From: Psychroserpens ponticola
GTDB lineage: Bacteria > Bacteroidota > Bacteroidia > Flavobacteriales > Flavobacteriaceae
Direction of reading: 5' to 3'
DNA length: 64,000 nucleotides
Assembly: GCF_023556315.2 (NCBI RefSeq)
Contig: NZ_CP116221.1
Span: 1,747,001-1,811,000 of the forward strand
Shown here: positions 29,201 through 38,546 of the stretch, piece after piece
Position numbering within the stretch: position 1 is the first letter of the stretch
Layout of the letters: every line of letters begins with the position of its first letter
Notes under the pieces: generated by a model
The model's input: only the letters and a program-made list of their open reading frames with translations
What the model was told of the DNA's origin: nothing
The model's database searches: none
Position numbers and translations under genes: made by a program

Positions 29201-29770
29201 AAAGAGTGAGCTTACAAAATATAGCATGTAAACAAATACAGCACTTACATAAGTTGCTGTATTGTTTTTTGTAAGTGTACTTACAGAGAATATTATTGCA
29301 GAGCAAAAAAAGACGTTAGGTAAAACAATGTATAACCAAGGTTGCAAATAGGTTAGCAATTGAAAGTCACTAATGCGTTCTGGATCTAAATCGGAAAAAT
29401 AATTCCCAATAATATAGCCAATAATGAAAGGTGAAAACGCTAATACACTAAAAGTAAAAGTACCTAAAAATCGACTCCAGAAATACTGTGCTTTTTTAAT
29501 TGAAGAACTGTAAACTAGACTCTCCATATTGTGCTGCTTATCTCTAAGAATTGCACTAATAGCGAAAAACATGATGATAAAAACACTACCTAAAGTAAAA
29601 AGACTGGTATGAAAATATACTTGATAAACAGAGTTGAAATTCACCCCTTTTGGTGCAAATCCTTGTCTACCAACAAATACACCTAATGCTAAAAATAAGA
29701 TAGCAAATATTGGAAATGCACGTTGTTTTAACTGATAAAAAATTTCAAAATTAAATAATTGTTTAAACAT
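26201..29770 (-). CDS. ABC transporter permease fused to an M1 aminopeptidase domain
   Basis: 1189 residues. The first ~590 form a duplicated ABC-2-type permease (about 12 helices in two groups). The rest is a periplasmic or extracytoplasmic M1 peptidase. The zinc site HEVSHQYWGH (~928-937) is followed by TEGFAKYTE with the third ligand, one residue further than in classical M1 enzymes, as is usual in this ABC-linked group. The ATPase gene ends 3 bases upstream. Family knowledge: such proteins are common in Bacteroidota, and their substrate is unknown. Peptide export coupled to trimming is a reasonable guess. Confidence 0.9.
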   Translation of the reverse strand: MFKQLFNFEIFYQLKQRAFPIFAILFLALGVFVGRQGFAPKGVNFNSVYQVYFHTSLFTLGSVFIIMFFAISAILRDKQHNMESLVYSSSIKKAQYFWSRFLGTFTFSVLAFSPFIIGYIIGNYFSDLDPERISDFQLLTYLQPWLYIVLPNVFFCSAIIFSVSTLTKNNTATYVSAVFVYMLYFVSSLFLNSPMLAQAVPASPESMAIAAIADPFGIAAFFEQTQFWTPFQKNTQLLSFSGLFLLNRLVWIFVSIGILFGTYRIFSFRKITKKVKKDKKIKNASKELIAYKPIQNTHGFKAQHKAFFSLLKLELKSVFKSLPFIAVLIMWLFIVFSELYSIVISGSEYGVSIYPFTNQLIDLIVNPLTIFSLILIIFYSSEIVWKERSLHFNLIIDAVPTKNSVFFLSKFFAILLLPVILITTGILMCIAFQVALGYSNFEFSLYASLYYHYGLQLGIYAMIALFISSLAKTKYMGMGIFGFIVLLCTKSSVIGLEHPLTSIGFMPRISYTNINGFYGGSSLFNHLAMYWLAFGLLLSVLSFKIWNRGVIASFSVKLNQLFYNWTSIQKLTTSLLIVLFIGFGSLIFYNVNIVSDYETVSNKLDFSEGYERKYKAYEDIERLIPTSKKTKVDIFPKERVIRVSADYMIKNKSEQPMSILFITERIPLDSITIENAQLVSHDTYYGTYVFKYDTPLQPSDSVKYTYTLKKEVKGYEEDHSNEINGTYLNRFANFEPILGYTTSFEIKNNIERKKRNLPVRVEEDNSDAHIVLEDIKYEKVRFETIISTSNDQTAISSGRLVKKWIDNNRNYFHYKSSEKILPEVGYISAKYSTKKIDYNGISIEQYYDENHDFNIQDIENSVKETLDYCQENFGDYAFDHVRIAEVPSYWPFAGFAHPGVISMVEDRLYLSDVSDDETFNVVAKRTIHEVSHQYWGHTLSAKPVPGGSLFTEGFAKYTEAIVLEKMYGKSALYTLTENARSRYFTGRAFEGDIEPPVYKIDGQSYISYGKALTVMLGLRDLIGEKQVNNVLKIMTDRYRSTNKFEATTLELLDEIFKVTPIELKSLVNDWFKKVITYDLKVDDASYIELSNGTFEISAIINAKRFKTLDNREIKKITINEPIKIGVFSKHPSEVSKEDNSILYYKSHQITKELTELKIIVKEKPVYLSIDPFGTRLDENLIDNTLRVKY

Positions 29771-29773
29771 AAT

Positions 29774-30661
29774 TTAGGACGCTTTAGATTGATTGTTGAA
29801 AAGTGTAGTGAAATAAAAATCTTCTAAATTAGGTGTGATTAATCCGAAGCCTTCTTCTGGTTTTTTGCCTGACAATACTCTAATTTGAGTCTTTCCAGAC
29901 ACTAGCTTTGTAGAGATAACATCGAATGCTTTTTTATAAATATCAATGTCTCTTTTAGGAATGATTTTTGCCCAAACCTTTCCTTCTATACTAGCAACTA
30001 ATTCTGTTGGATTACCCTCAGAAATTATTTCACCATTAGAAAGTATTGCCATTTTTGGGCATAAGTTTCTAACATCTTCTACAATGTGAGTTGATAAGAT
30101 GACAATGACGTTCTCCCCTATTTCACTCAGTAAGTTTAAAAACCGGTTGCTCTCTTCTGGATCTAAACCTGCTGTTGGTTCATCTACAATGATTATTTGT
30201 GGATTTGCTAACAATGCTTGTGCAATCCCAAATCGCTGGCGCATGCCTCCAGAAAAAGTGTAAACAGATTTTTTTCTGTGTTGATATAGATTGACTTGCT
30301 GCAATAATGCTGTAACCTGTTCTTTGCGTTCCTTTTTATTTAATATCCCTTTAAGAATAGCTAAGTGATTTAATAATTTTTCAGCAGAAATTTTTGGATA
30401 TACTCCAAACTCTTGAGGTAAGTATCCTAAGTGCTTTCTTATCTCTTCAGGTTTTTGAACAACATCAATAGTATTGAATGAAATACTACCAAAAGTAGGT
30501 TCTTGTAAAGATGCAATGGTTCTCATTAAAGATGATTTTCCTGCACCATTGGCTCCTAACAAGCCAAACATACCGTTAGTGATTTCTAAATTAATTCCGT
30601 TTAGCGCCTTAACACCATTTGGATAGGTTTTACTTAAATTCTTGATTTGTAATGTATTCAT
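29774..30661 (-). CDS. ABC transporter ATP-binding protein
   Basis: 295 residues from the ATG at 30661 (MNTLQIKNLSKTYPNG); a longer GTG frame to 30748 is unlikely. Walker A GANGAGKSS, Q-loop YLPQEFG, signature FSGGMRQR, Walker B IIIVDEPTAGLDPEE and the switch histidine in LSTHIVEDV are all intact. The C-terminal ~75 residues are a regulatory extension. It pairs with the M1-fused permease directly downstream. Confidence 0.93.
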   Translation of the reverse strand: MNTLQIKNLSKTYPNGVKALNGINLEITNGMFGLLGANGAGKSSLMRTIASLQEPTFGSISFNTIDVVQKPEEIRKHLGYLPQEFGVYPKISAEKLLNHLAILKGILNKKERKEQVTALLQQVNLYQHRKKSVYTFSGGMRQRFGIAQALLANPQIIIVDEPTAGLDPEESNRFLNLLSEIGENVIVILSTHIVEDVRNLCPKMAILSNGEIISEGNPTELVASIEGKVWAKIIPKRDIDIYKKAFDVISTKLVSGKTQIRVLSGKKPEEGFGLITPNLEDFYFTTLFNNQSKAS

Positions 30662-30996
30662 GGTTGCTCGTTTTTGATTGATGTATTTAGCAATGATTTT
30701 TTTATCTAAAACGTCTTTTAGAATTCCATATATAGCTATTGGTTGCACTTACTTTGCTCGTAATTTGATTGTTGTTTAATGTTCTCATAATTGATGTTTT
30801 ATATTAATTTAAGACAAACATAAAGTAGACGGAATGAGCTATATAATTAATATGATATATGCTATTTTTTTTAAGTCATACACATAAAAAAACGGCATCA
30901 ATAGTGTTCGTCCTGAAAATGAACATGTTGGTCATAAAAATCATAGTGTCTATAAACTTACTTGTCTAGATAACTTATCATACTTACTTTTGAGTT

Positions 30997-32121
30997 ATGA
31001 TTAAGCTATTAAAGAAATACAAAGCCTTTTTAATTGGATCCATAATTATGATTCCAATATTCTATGTGTTAGATTATTTAGGATTAATCCTACTTCCTAA
31101 AGAAAGATCATTAGAGATTGCTTTTTATGCCATTTTTTGGGGATTTATAGTGGCTTTACCATTTTATCATTTTAAAAAAAACAGGATAACTGTAATTAAA
31201 ATACTTACTCTATTCTCACTCTTTTTTGTAACGTTGCTTGTAGATTCTTATATGGATTTGCCAGATAATCCAATTACATTTATTCTTTTAATGGGATTTT
31301 GGTTTGGCTTGGCCTATTTGTTAATGTCAACTTTTATAATAAAATATTGGAAACTTATTACATTCATTTATGTTCCATTAATACTCTACTTTCTCTATTT
31401 AAGATTGTTTACAGGTGACTTAGAAGCCTATTTAAAAATTAAAGAAGATATCCCTTTCTATATGTTCTTTTTGCCTATTCCAATTTTGTTTCTTATTTGG
31501 GTTTTTGAGCAATGGAAATGGTTACAAAATCTAAAGGCTGAAAAAGCAAAAACTGAATTATCATTATTGCGATCACAAATAAATCCTCACTTTTTCTTTA
31601 ATACGCTAAATAATCTTTACGCATTAACAGTTAAGAACTCTGATCGAGCGCCAGATGTTATTCTGAAACTATCAGACATGATGCGTTACACCATTTACGA
31701 AGGAGAAAAGGAAACAGTAAAACTCGCTGATGAAATAGGATATTTGAACAACTATATAGAATTACACAAAATACGTTACAAAAAATCTGTTGAGATTACC
31801 TTTGACTATGCATCTGTAAATACGCATATCGCTATTGCCCCATTATTGTACATTATCCTTTTAGAAAATGCTTTTAAACATGGTGTTGAAACATTGTCGG
31901 AAAATGCATTCATTCATATTAACTTATATGATGATGAAGATATTATCTATTTTGAAATTGAAAATAATTTTGACGATAAAGAAAGTGATAAAACAAATGG
32001 AATTGGTTTAAAAAACTTAAAAAGAAGACTATCTTTATTGTATAAAGAAAAGCATAATTTGAGTATTATAACAACAACCAACTTGTATAAAACAATTTTA
32101 AAAATTTCTAAACATGCTTAA
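30997..32121 (+). CDS. LytS/YehU-type membrane sensor histidine kinase
   Basis: 374 residues. The N-terminal ~165 hold five or six membrane helices. The His_kinase domain begins with RSQINPHFFFNTLNNLYALT (phosphohistidine in NPHF), and the ATPase has LLENAFKHGVE and NGIGLKNLKRRL. Family members sense envelope, peptide or metabolite signals and phosphorylate a LytTR regulator. The response regulator gene overlaps by 8 bases. The pair diverges from the ABC/M1 operon across a 335-base gap and may regulate it. Confidence 0.92.
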   Translation: MIKLLKKYKAFLIGSIIMIPIFYVLDYLGLILLPKERSLEIAFYAIFWGFIVALPFYHFKKNRITVIKILTLFSLFFVTLLVDSYMDLPDNPITFILLMGFWFGLAYLLMSTFIIKYWKLITFIYVPLILYFLYLRLFTGDLEAYLKIKEDIPFYMFFLPIPILFLIWVFEQWKWLQNLKAEKAKTELSLLRSQINPHFFFNTLNNLYALTVKNSDRAPDVILKLSDMMRYTIYEGEKETVKLADEIGYLNNYIELHKIRYKKSVEITFDYASVNTHIAIAPLLYIILLENAFKHGVETLSENAFIHINLYDDEDIIYFEIENNFDDKESDKTNGIGLKNLKRRLSLLYKEKHNLSIITTTNLYKTILKISKHA

Positions 32122-32815
32122 CTATATCATTATTGATGATGAACCCTTAGCTCATGAAATTATCGAGGAATTTTGTAGCATGTTACCGCATTTACAATTA
32201 AAAAAAAACTGTTACAATGCCATGGAAGCAGTGCAATTTTTAAATAAAAATAGTGTGGATTTCATGTTTTTAGATATTAATATGCCTAAATTAAAAGGTT
32301 TAGATTTTTTAAAGACACTAACTAATCCTCCAAAAACAATCATTACTACAGCTTATAAGGAACATGCCTTAGAAGGTTATGAATTAAATGTCATCGATTA
32401 CCTGTTAAAACCCTTTAGCTTTGATCGTTTAGTCAAGGCTGTTAATAAAGTTTCTGAAATTCAAGAAACTAAAACGATTATCAAAGATGTTAGTAATGAA
32501 AATTCTTCTACTAGATTCTTTGTTAAAGGAGATAAAAAGCATCATCAAATTGATTTGAATGAGTTACTCTATATCGAAGCTTATGGGAACTATACTAAGC
32601 TTTTTTTTAACGATGAAATGATTGTAAGTCACGAAAAAATATCTCAATACGATTCAATTTTACCCGAAGGAAGTTTTTTAAGAGTTCATAAATCATTTAT
32701 TGTGCTCTTAGATAAAATAAAATTCATTGAAGGAAATCGTATTCTTATAAAGAATCAAAAAATTCCTATTGGACAAACCTATAAAAACCAAGTGAACAAA
32801 CTTTTAAACCTATAG
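32114..32815 (+). CDS. LytTR-family response regulator
   Basis: 233 residues. The receiver domain has IIDDEPLAHEII at the start, FMFLDINMPKLKG with the phosphoacceptor, and LLKPFSFDRL. The LytTR DNA-binding domain (~135-230) has FFVKGDKKHHQIDLNELLYIEAYGNYTKL and FLRVHKSFIV. It overlaps the kinase gene by 8 bases. LytTR proteins bind direct repeats upstream of their targets. Confidence 0.93.
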   Translation: MLNYIIIDDEPLAHEIIEEFCSMLPHLQLKKNCYNAMEAVQFLNKNSVDFMFLDINMPKLKGLDFLKTLTNPPKTIITTAYKEHALEGYELNVIDYLLKPFSFDRLVKAVNKVSEIQETKTIIKDVSNENSSTRFFVKGDKKHHQIDLNELLYIEAYGNYTKLFFNDEMIVSHEKISQYDSILPEGSFLRVHKSFIVLLDKIKFIEGNRILIKNQKIPIGQTYKNQVNKLLNL

Positions 32816-32869
32816 TTCATATTTTTAACTTTTGCTTAAATTGTCAATAATCGTTAAAAATCCTTCCCT

Positions 32870-33310
32870 TTAATTACTGCTTATGGGAATCTCATTCCCA
32901 TCGATAACCACACAGTATTTCTTGAACGTTTCAATATGTTTTATTGCAATAATATAGGAACGATGAATTCTTACAAATAACTGCTGAGGCAATAAATCTT
33001 TGATTTATGATAATTTATAACGTGCTAAAATAGAACGCTTAATAGTATGTAACGTTACATAATTGCCATCACTTTCTATGTATTTAATATCTTGAATAAG
33101 TACTTGATGAAATTCTGAACCACTCTTAATAAAAATGGTATACTCTTTTGTATCTTTTATTCCAGAAATATAAACGTAATCATTAGTTGGATTAGGATAA
33201 ACTATTATTTTTTTTGATTCGCTTTCATATTCTGTTACAGACAATAATGATCTATCAAAAACAGAAACATAAGTCGTTAAGTTTTTAATGTTTGCTAACG
33301 ATTTATATAG
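32870..33310 (-). pseudogene. Fused relic: T9SS C-terminal tail joined to a LytTR domain with an internal stop
   Basis: The frame open from 33310 reads a T9SS type A tail start (KKIIVYPNPTNDYVYISGIK, then DTKEYTIF). Without a frame break it continues as a LytTR DNA-binding domain (IKSGSEFHQVLIQDIKYIES, then GNYVTLHT). A TAA at 33005-33007 interrupts it; the same frame then resumes (IKDLLPQQLFVRIHRSYIIA) to the family's normal end at 32870. Two unrelated genes have been joined by a deletion, and the product has since acquired a stop. Beside it lies an intact LytTR gene on the other strand, possibly the ancestor's relative. Confidence 0.8.
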
Positions 33311-33425
33311 TTACTTTCCGATACAGAAAGCTATTATCCAGTGTTTATAAGTTATTGTAGACTTTAAGACACAAAACAGGTACAGAGTTAAGGAAAATTA
33401 CTTAAAATAAAACATTCAAAGTTCA

Positions 33426-34118
33426 CTACAACCGCATTCCATACATTTCCGCATCTAATTCCTTCCAATTTGGAATATGCTTTGATAATTCTGACCAAAA
33501 TTCTTTTGAGTGGTTTTTAACTTTTGTATGCACCAGCTCATGCACTATTAAATAGTCTATTAAACTAAATGGAAGTTTAATAGCTTCTAAATTAATAATT
33601 ATAGTATTTGATGCCGTGCAACTACCCCATCGTTTGTCTAATTTTCTAATTTTAAGGTCTGTAAAATCTAAACCTGTTACTTTAGACCACTTTCTTATTC
33701 TTGGTGTAATCTTCTCTTTAGCTTTTTGCCTATAAAAGGTTTCAAACGCTTGTTTTAAATCTTCTTGATTATTCAATAATTTTGGCAATGAGACTATAAA
33801 CTTAGATTCTGTAAAATTGATTACGATTTTATTATTGTCATTAGTCTCAAAAATCTCAACATAATACTTTCGTCCTAAGTATTGTTTCCTCGATCCTGTA
33901 ACGATATCATCATCTCCAATCGAGCTTACCAAATCTAACTTATCTATAATCCATTTGGCTTTTTTAAGAATCAGCTTCTTAGCATGGTCATTGGATATTG
34001 GTTTACCTTTCAAAATAACACCTTCTCCTTTCTCAACACTAATGTAATGTGACTTAAGAGAACTTTTTTCAAGAACCTTATACTCTATTGTTTTATGTCC
34101 GTACTTTACGTTAGGCAT
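33426..34118 (-). CDS. YgjP-like zinc metallopeptidase (DUF45/M48-type) of the restriction locus
   Basis: 230 residues. The C-terminal zinc motif HELVHTKVKNHSKEFW supplies HExxH and the distal histidine. KLDKRWGSCTASNTIIINLE is the conserved element before it in YgjP/SprT-like proteins. It overlaps the hsdR 3' end by 8 bases, so is translated with it. Such genes are commonly found next to type I hsdR. Its role there is not known; processing or turnover of the nuclease subunit is a guess. Confidence 0.88.
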   Translation of the reverse strand: MPNVKYGHKTIEYKVLEKSSLKSHYISVEKGEGVILKGKPISNDHAKKLILKKAKWIIDKLDLVSSIGDDDIVTGSRKQYLGRKYYVEIFETNDNNKIVINFTESKFIVSLPKLLNNQEDLKQAFETFYRQKAKEKITPRIRKWSKVTGLDFTDLKIRKLDKRWGSCTASNTIIINLEAIKLPFSLIDYLIVHELVHTKVKNHSKEFWSELSKHIPNWKELDAEMYGMRL

Positions 34119-37100
34119 CCTTATTCTTTATTAATACATCAACCATATCTTTAGCTTTAGCTTTCGCTTCGCTTCGTTCTATTTTTGCAGTGGTTAAATA
34201 TCTTCTAATTTTGTTTTCTATATCTTTTTTTACCTGACCTTTAGCTTGCCAGCCCACAATGTCTAACTCTCCTTTTATGAGGTCAAATATCGTCTTTGTG
34301 GCATCTTCAGCGTCTTCGTTAAACAATACCTTCATTGAGTCGTAAACAGCTCTCTCACGCTCTGTTTTAAACCCCTTTTCTTCACCTTCTTTTTGTTGGT
34401 CTATAATTTCGTCTTGAATATCAGCATAAGCTTTAAGTAGCTCCAGTTGAGTAATGCGTTCGTCTTTTTTTAGTTTCAGTAGCTCATCTAAACGTTGCGC
34501 TAATGGTTTATAGAAGTCTGGATTTTTATCTATTCCAACTTTTATGGTATGCTTTAAATTATTTCGCATCTTCAATTCCTTGGTTGCAGGAGAGGCGTTC
34601 ATTATTTCTTCCTTAAACTTCTCTTTATCAATAATAGAGATGGGCTCTTCTAAAAGATTCTCAACTCCTTCAGATTTTAAATGCTCATCAATTAACCCTT
34701 GAAGCATTTTACTTTCGTCTTTACTGATTTTTAGCTCGTCATCATCTGGAAAAGCATTTCTGGCTCGTAATTTAATCTCGTTAAAAAGTTTAAAATCTCC
34801 CTGATACTTCATTGCTTTTGTATTAGGTAGCACGATGTTAACTGACTTATTAAAGTCCTTCAGTAAAACTTTAAAATCATCTCTTTTATTAATAGGCTCA
34901 ATAAATCGAACTGCCGAATCAATATAATCAGCTCTATTATAATTCCTATCAATTTTCATAGGCTTAAAGAAATTAACCAGTTTAGTGTGGTTCATTTCTA
35001 GCTTAGGCAATTCTTCATTTATATTCTTTAAAATATCATCTGGTCTTATATCACCAGAAAATATGTCTAATGCTTGAATTAGATACGCTGTTATCCCATT
35101 GTAATCCACAATAAAACCAGCACTCTTACCTTTTCTGGAACGATTAACTCTTGCTATAGCTTGTAAGAGATTGTGTTCCTTTAATGGTTTATCTAAATAC
35201 AAACAGGATGCAATTGGAGCATCCCAACCAGTAAGTAACATATCTGACACAATAATGATAGCCGTATTATCATACTTTTTCTTCCCAGATTTTTCTGTTT
35301 CATTTTCATTTCCAAAAGGCAATTTAAAATCATCGGTAACATTTTTGATGTCTTCTGGAGGAACTACATAAATTGGTTTTTTATCTGTAGGGTTGTTCTT
35401 GTTCCATTCTAAAGTTTCATAATACGCTTTTGCTATGATATCAGACTTAGGAGAACCTATACTCATAACCACTTTAGATTCAAAATTATGATAACCTTGG
35501 TCGCTTAGTTCTTGAAGTGCTTGCTGATATCTTAATGCTTGAGGTCTTCCACTACAAACCAACATCGCTTTATGTCCATCTGGAAATATCTTATCTCGAT
35601 AATGGTCTATAAGGTGTTTTGAAATATCATTAATCCTACTTTTAGAAAGTTGGTATTTTCGTAATGCTTCCTTTTTTAACTTATCCTTTTTTTCTTCTGA
35701 AAAGTGTCCAAACTTCTCTTCAAACTCTTTGTCTAATTCTTCTTTTTTAACATCTAGTTTAGCGATGCCTTCATCATACAATAACTCAACGGTTGCTCCA
35801 TCGGCTACAGCTTCCGTAATCGTATAAACATCTATATAATCACCTCCATAAAATTCTCCAAGTGTAGATTTATCTTCTTTAGATATTGGTGTACCTGTAA
35901 AGGCTACAAACTTAGCATTGGGTAATACAGTACGCATGAATGAAGCTAAAAAACCATAATGACTTCGGTGTGCTTCATCTACTAATATGTAAAGGTTCTC
36001 TTTTTTAGAAAGCTCTTCCAGTTCTATTTCTTGACGTTCAATTTCAACCCATTTACCTTTTTGAAGCTCTTTGGTAATTTTTACTAATGTTTTTTCTTTT
36101 AGATGTTTTTCAATCATCAAATTACCACGCTCTTCCAGTTCTGTTTGGTCAGCTGAAGCTGTAGCATCCTTATCGGTTTCTTGAAATTTTTGTAGCGTAG
36201 TTGTAATAATACCTCCATAATCATTACGGAGCAATTTATCTAAATGCACCACAGACGATGCTTGATTTACATTTTTAAACCCTACGTTTTGAAGCGTTGT
36301 GGTTATCTGCCTGTCTAAATCTTTTCTATCGGTCATTATCATAACCGTTGGATTATCAAATCCATATTCTGAAGCTTGTAACTTTCTAGTAACATATGCC
36401 ATAGTTAAAGACTTTCCAGAACCTTGTGTATGCCAAACAACACCACCTTCGCCAGCTTGTAAACGTGCAATAGTTTTATTTGTAGCTCTTAACTGTTGAT
36501 ATCTTGGAAGCTTTTTAATAGTTACGCCTTCTTCTAATTCAAATAAAACAAAGTGACGAATAATATCTAAAACACGTTCTTTTTTAAATAAGGCTATAAT
36601 GAGTTTGTCTTGGTCTTTTTTAGCTTGATTTATTATCTCTGTATCTTCTTTACTAGTTTTAAATACGGAATAAAATTGTTGTGGAGCATTGATTGCTCCA
36701 TACTTACCACCAACATCCCAAATACCAGCACATATTTGATTATAATGAAATAGCTTTTCTGAATTCTTTTGATAATAATCTAAATCACCATAAGCTTTAT
36801 CCCATGCATTTTGAGCTGTTGGAGATTTACATTCAATTACACTTATAGGCAAACCATTAATGTAGACTACCAGATCTGGAATAGAGTTTTGATATCTACC
36901 ATGATATTTCATTTGATTAACCACTAAGAAATCATTATTCTCAGGCTTGATATAATCTATAAAGTGAACTGATTTAAAAATCTCTGTACCATCAATAACT
37001 TGTTTTACGGTATATGTGCCACCTCGTATTAACTCCCATATTTTTTGATTAATCTCCATTAAGGACGCACCAGTAACCGATGTTAAAACTGTGTACGCCT

Positions 37101-37290
37101 TATTAAGATTATTCTCGTTAATCCATGGGTTTATTTTCTTTATAGAAGCAAGTAACCTGTCTTTTAACAGCACCTCTGTAATGACTGCTCGCTCATCATG
37201 CAAACTAGCATCAAAGTATTGATAGCCCAATTGTTGAAACAACTTAATGGCTGGTAGCTCACTATGTATAAATTCTGGTGATTGATTCAT
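34111..37290 (-). CDS. hsdR: Type I restriction endonuclease subunit R
   Basis: 1059 residues. The N-terminal PD-(D/E)XK nuclease has PDLVVYINGLPISVIECK. The SF2 motor follows: Walker A HTQGSGKS (~290), DEAHRSHYG (~440), FVAFTGTP, and motif VI near NRSRKGKS. The C-terminal ~250 residues are the helical region that contacts the methylase core. It cuts unmodified DNA after ATP-driven translocation. It is the fourth gene of the hsd run, 1 base after the PD-(D/E)XK-like gene. Confidence 0.96.
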   Translation of the reverse strand: MNQSPEFIHSELPAIKLFQQLGYQYFDASLHDERAVITEVLLKDRLLASIKKINPWINENNLNKAYTVLTSVTGASLMEINQKIWELIRGGTYTVKQVIDGTEIFKSVHFIDYIKPENNDFLVVNQMKYHGRYQNSIPDLVVYINGLPISVIECKSPTAQNAWDKAYGDLDYYQKNSEKLFHYNQICAGIWDVGGKYGAINAPQQFYSVFKTSKEDTEIINQAKKDQDKLIIALFKKERVLDIIRHFVLFELEEGVTIKKLPRYQQLRATNKTIARLQAGEGGVVWHTQGSGKSLTMAYVTRKLQASEYGFDNPTVMIMTDRKDLDRQITTTLQNVGFKNVNQASSVVHLDKLLRNDYGGIITTTLQKFQETDKDATASADQTELEERGNLMIEKHLKEKTLVKITKELQKGKWVEIERQEIELEELSKKENLYILVDEAHRSHYGFLASFMRTVLPNAKFVAFTGTPISKEDKSTLGEFYGGDYIDVYTITEAVADGATVELLYDEGIAKLDVKKEELDKEFEEKFGHFSEEKKDKLKKEALRKYQLSKSRINDISKHLIDHYRDKIFPDGHKAMLVCSGRPQALRYQQALQELSDQGYHNFESKVVMSIGSPKSDIIAKAYYETLEWNKNNPTDKKPIYVVPPEDIKNVTDDFKLPFGNENETEKSGKKKYDNTAIIIVSDMLLTGWDAPIASCLYLDKPLKEHNLLQAIARVNRSRKGKSAGFIVDYNGITAYLIQALDIFSGDIRPDDILKNINEELPKLEMNHTKLVNFFKPMKIDRNYNRADYIDSAVRFIEPINKRDDFKVLLKDFNKSVNIVLPNTKAMKYQGDFKLFNEIKLRARNAFPDDDELKISKDESKMLQGLIDEHLKSEGVENLLEEPISIIDKEKFKEEIMNASPATKELKMRNNLKHTIKVGIDKNPDFYKPLAQRLDELLKLKKDERITQLELLKAYADIQDEIIDQQKEGEEKGFKTERERAVYDSMKVLFNEDAEDATKTIFDLIKGELDIVGWQAKGQVKKDIENKIRRYLTTAKIERSEAKAKAKDMVDVLIKNKDA

Positions 37291-37291
37291 A

Positions 37292-38536
37292 TTAGCTTAT
37301 TTTTTCCAAACATTCTTTTATCCACGGTTGAATAAGTTCACGATTTATTACTTCAAATTTCATCTTAAAGATTTCTAAAAACGAGGTGTTTTCAGAATAA
37401 TACATATCGTCATCAAATAATTGTACACCGCAAATCCCTGCAAATTCCATAGATGAATTGTGGTTATGGTGGTCAATAGATAGTTTTTTATTTTTAAAGC
37501 ATTCAAAACCTTTCATTGTATTAAATAGTGCATCCTTTTTTTCTTGCAAAGCCCCTTTGTGTATAGACTCAACAATATTTCCGAAGCCAAATTTCATCCA
37601 AACTACATCTTTTTCAAAATAAATTACTAGGCTAAAAATAAATTCCCCACCACGAGATTCTGCTTCTGGATAACGAAACAACTCTAATAAATCTTCATTG
37701 TCTGGTAATAGAAAAATAACATTTCTATTTTCTGAATTATGACTGATTATAAACCCTTCAAAACCACCTCCATTAAAATAATTTAGAATGTCCTTTTTGT
37801 AAACTGAAAAATCCTCTTGATTGCTGATAATAAAATCTATTTCCTTTTTGTAATTCTTGTAAAGCTTTTTGGCTAATGCTACTTCTTTACTGGTTTTTGT
37901 AATGTCTTTTTGTACCATGGATATATATTGGCTAATGCTTTCTTTTACTGTTGGTTTTGATGCATCTATAAGTTGCTTATTTGCCTTAAGAATAGTTACA
38001 ATGTTTTTATAGTTAATATTGATGTACATATCTCCCAAATTAAAGCCAATATGACGATTACTTTCATTTGGAGTTAATGTTAAATACACTCTAGTTTTTA
38101 AATGGCTATAATTTAGTTCTATATACTTGTAATATTTTGCTAATTGATGTTCTGAGAAATCTGAAAAGATTTTATTCTCTATGGTTATAACAAACCCTAA
38201 TTGTTCATTGACTATTAAAATATCTATATTATGTACACTTTCTCTATATACTTGCGTACTTGATAAATCTTTATTTAATAAATCCCCTAAATTGAAACCT
38301 TTTACAGCATCTAATTTACTAAGATACTGTAATAATGTTTTTAAAAGGGCATCACCTAACTGATGCGACTCGTTAGGGTCAAACAACCAGCCTAAAAAAT
38401 TACTATGACGTATTTCACGATGTTGTATGCCTAACACATTAAAAATATTAAAAGCACTTAATTCTCTTTTAATAGTTTCTAAATCTGGTTGCGTTTTTAT
38501 AATAAAATTTTCTAGGTCTTCAACTGAAACACTCAT
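37292..38536 (-). CDS. PD-(D/E)XK nuclease-family protein inserted in the hsd operon
   Basis: 414 residues. The opening (IFNVLGIQHREIRHSNFLGW LF) and the core NIDILIVNEQLGFVITIENK, with D-x(n)-E-x-K, match the PDDEXK_4 (PD-(D/E)XK nuclease superfamily) group, and SEHQLAKYYKYI supplies the following helix. The C-terminal half is a mixed domain without a motif I recognise. It lies between hsdS and hsdR with gaps of 10 and 1 bases, so is made with them. It may be an accessory nuclease, an anti-phage partner or a control factor; the function is unknown. Confidence 0.8.
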   Translation of the reverse strand: MSVSVEDLENFIIKTQPDLETIKRELSAFNIFNVLGIQHREIRHSNFLGWLFDPNESHQLGDALLKTLLQYLSKLDAVKGFNLGDLLNKDLSSTQVYRESVHNIDILIVNEQLGFVITIENKIFSDFSEHQLAKYYKYIELNYSHLKTRVYLTLTPNESNRHIGFNLGDMYININYKNIVTILKANKQLIDASKPTVKESISQYISMVQKDITKTSKEVALAKKLYKNYKKEIDFIISNQEDFSVYKKDILNYFNGGGFEGFIISHNSENRNVIFLLPDNEDLLELFRYPEAESRGGEFIFSLVIYFEKDVVWMKFGFGNIVESIHKGALQEKKDALFNTMKGFECFKNKKLSIDHHNHNSSMEFAGICGVQLFDDDMYYSENTSFLEIFKMKFEVINRELIQPWIKECLEKIS

Positions 38537-38546
38537 GCTTTACTTT

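Noticed and set aside
33005-33244. The 79-codon frame as an intact small gene
   Set aside because: It starts mid-domain without ATG and ends at a stop inside a LytTR domain that continues in the same frame; it is part of the fused relic.
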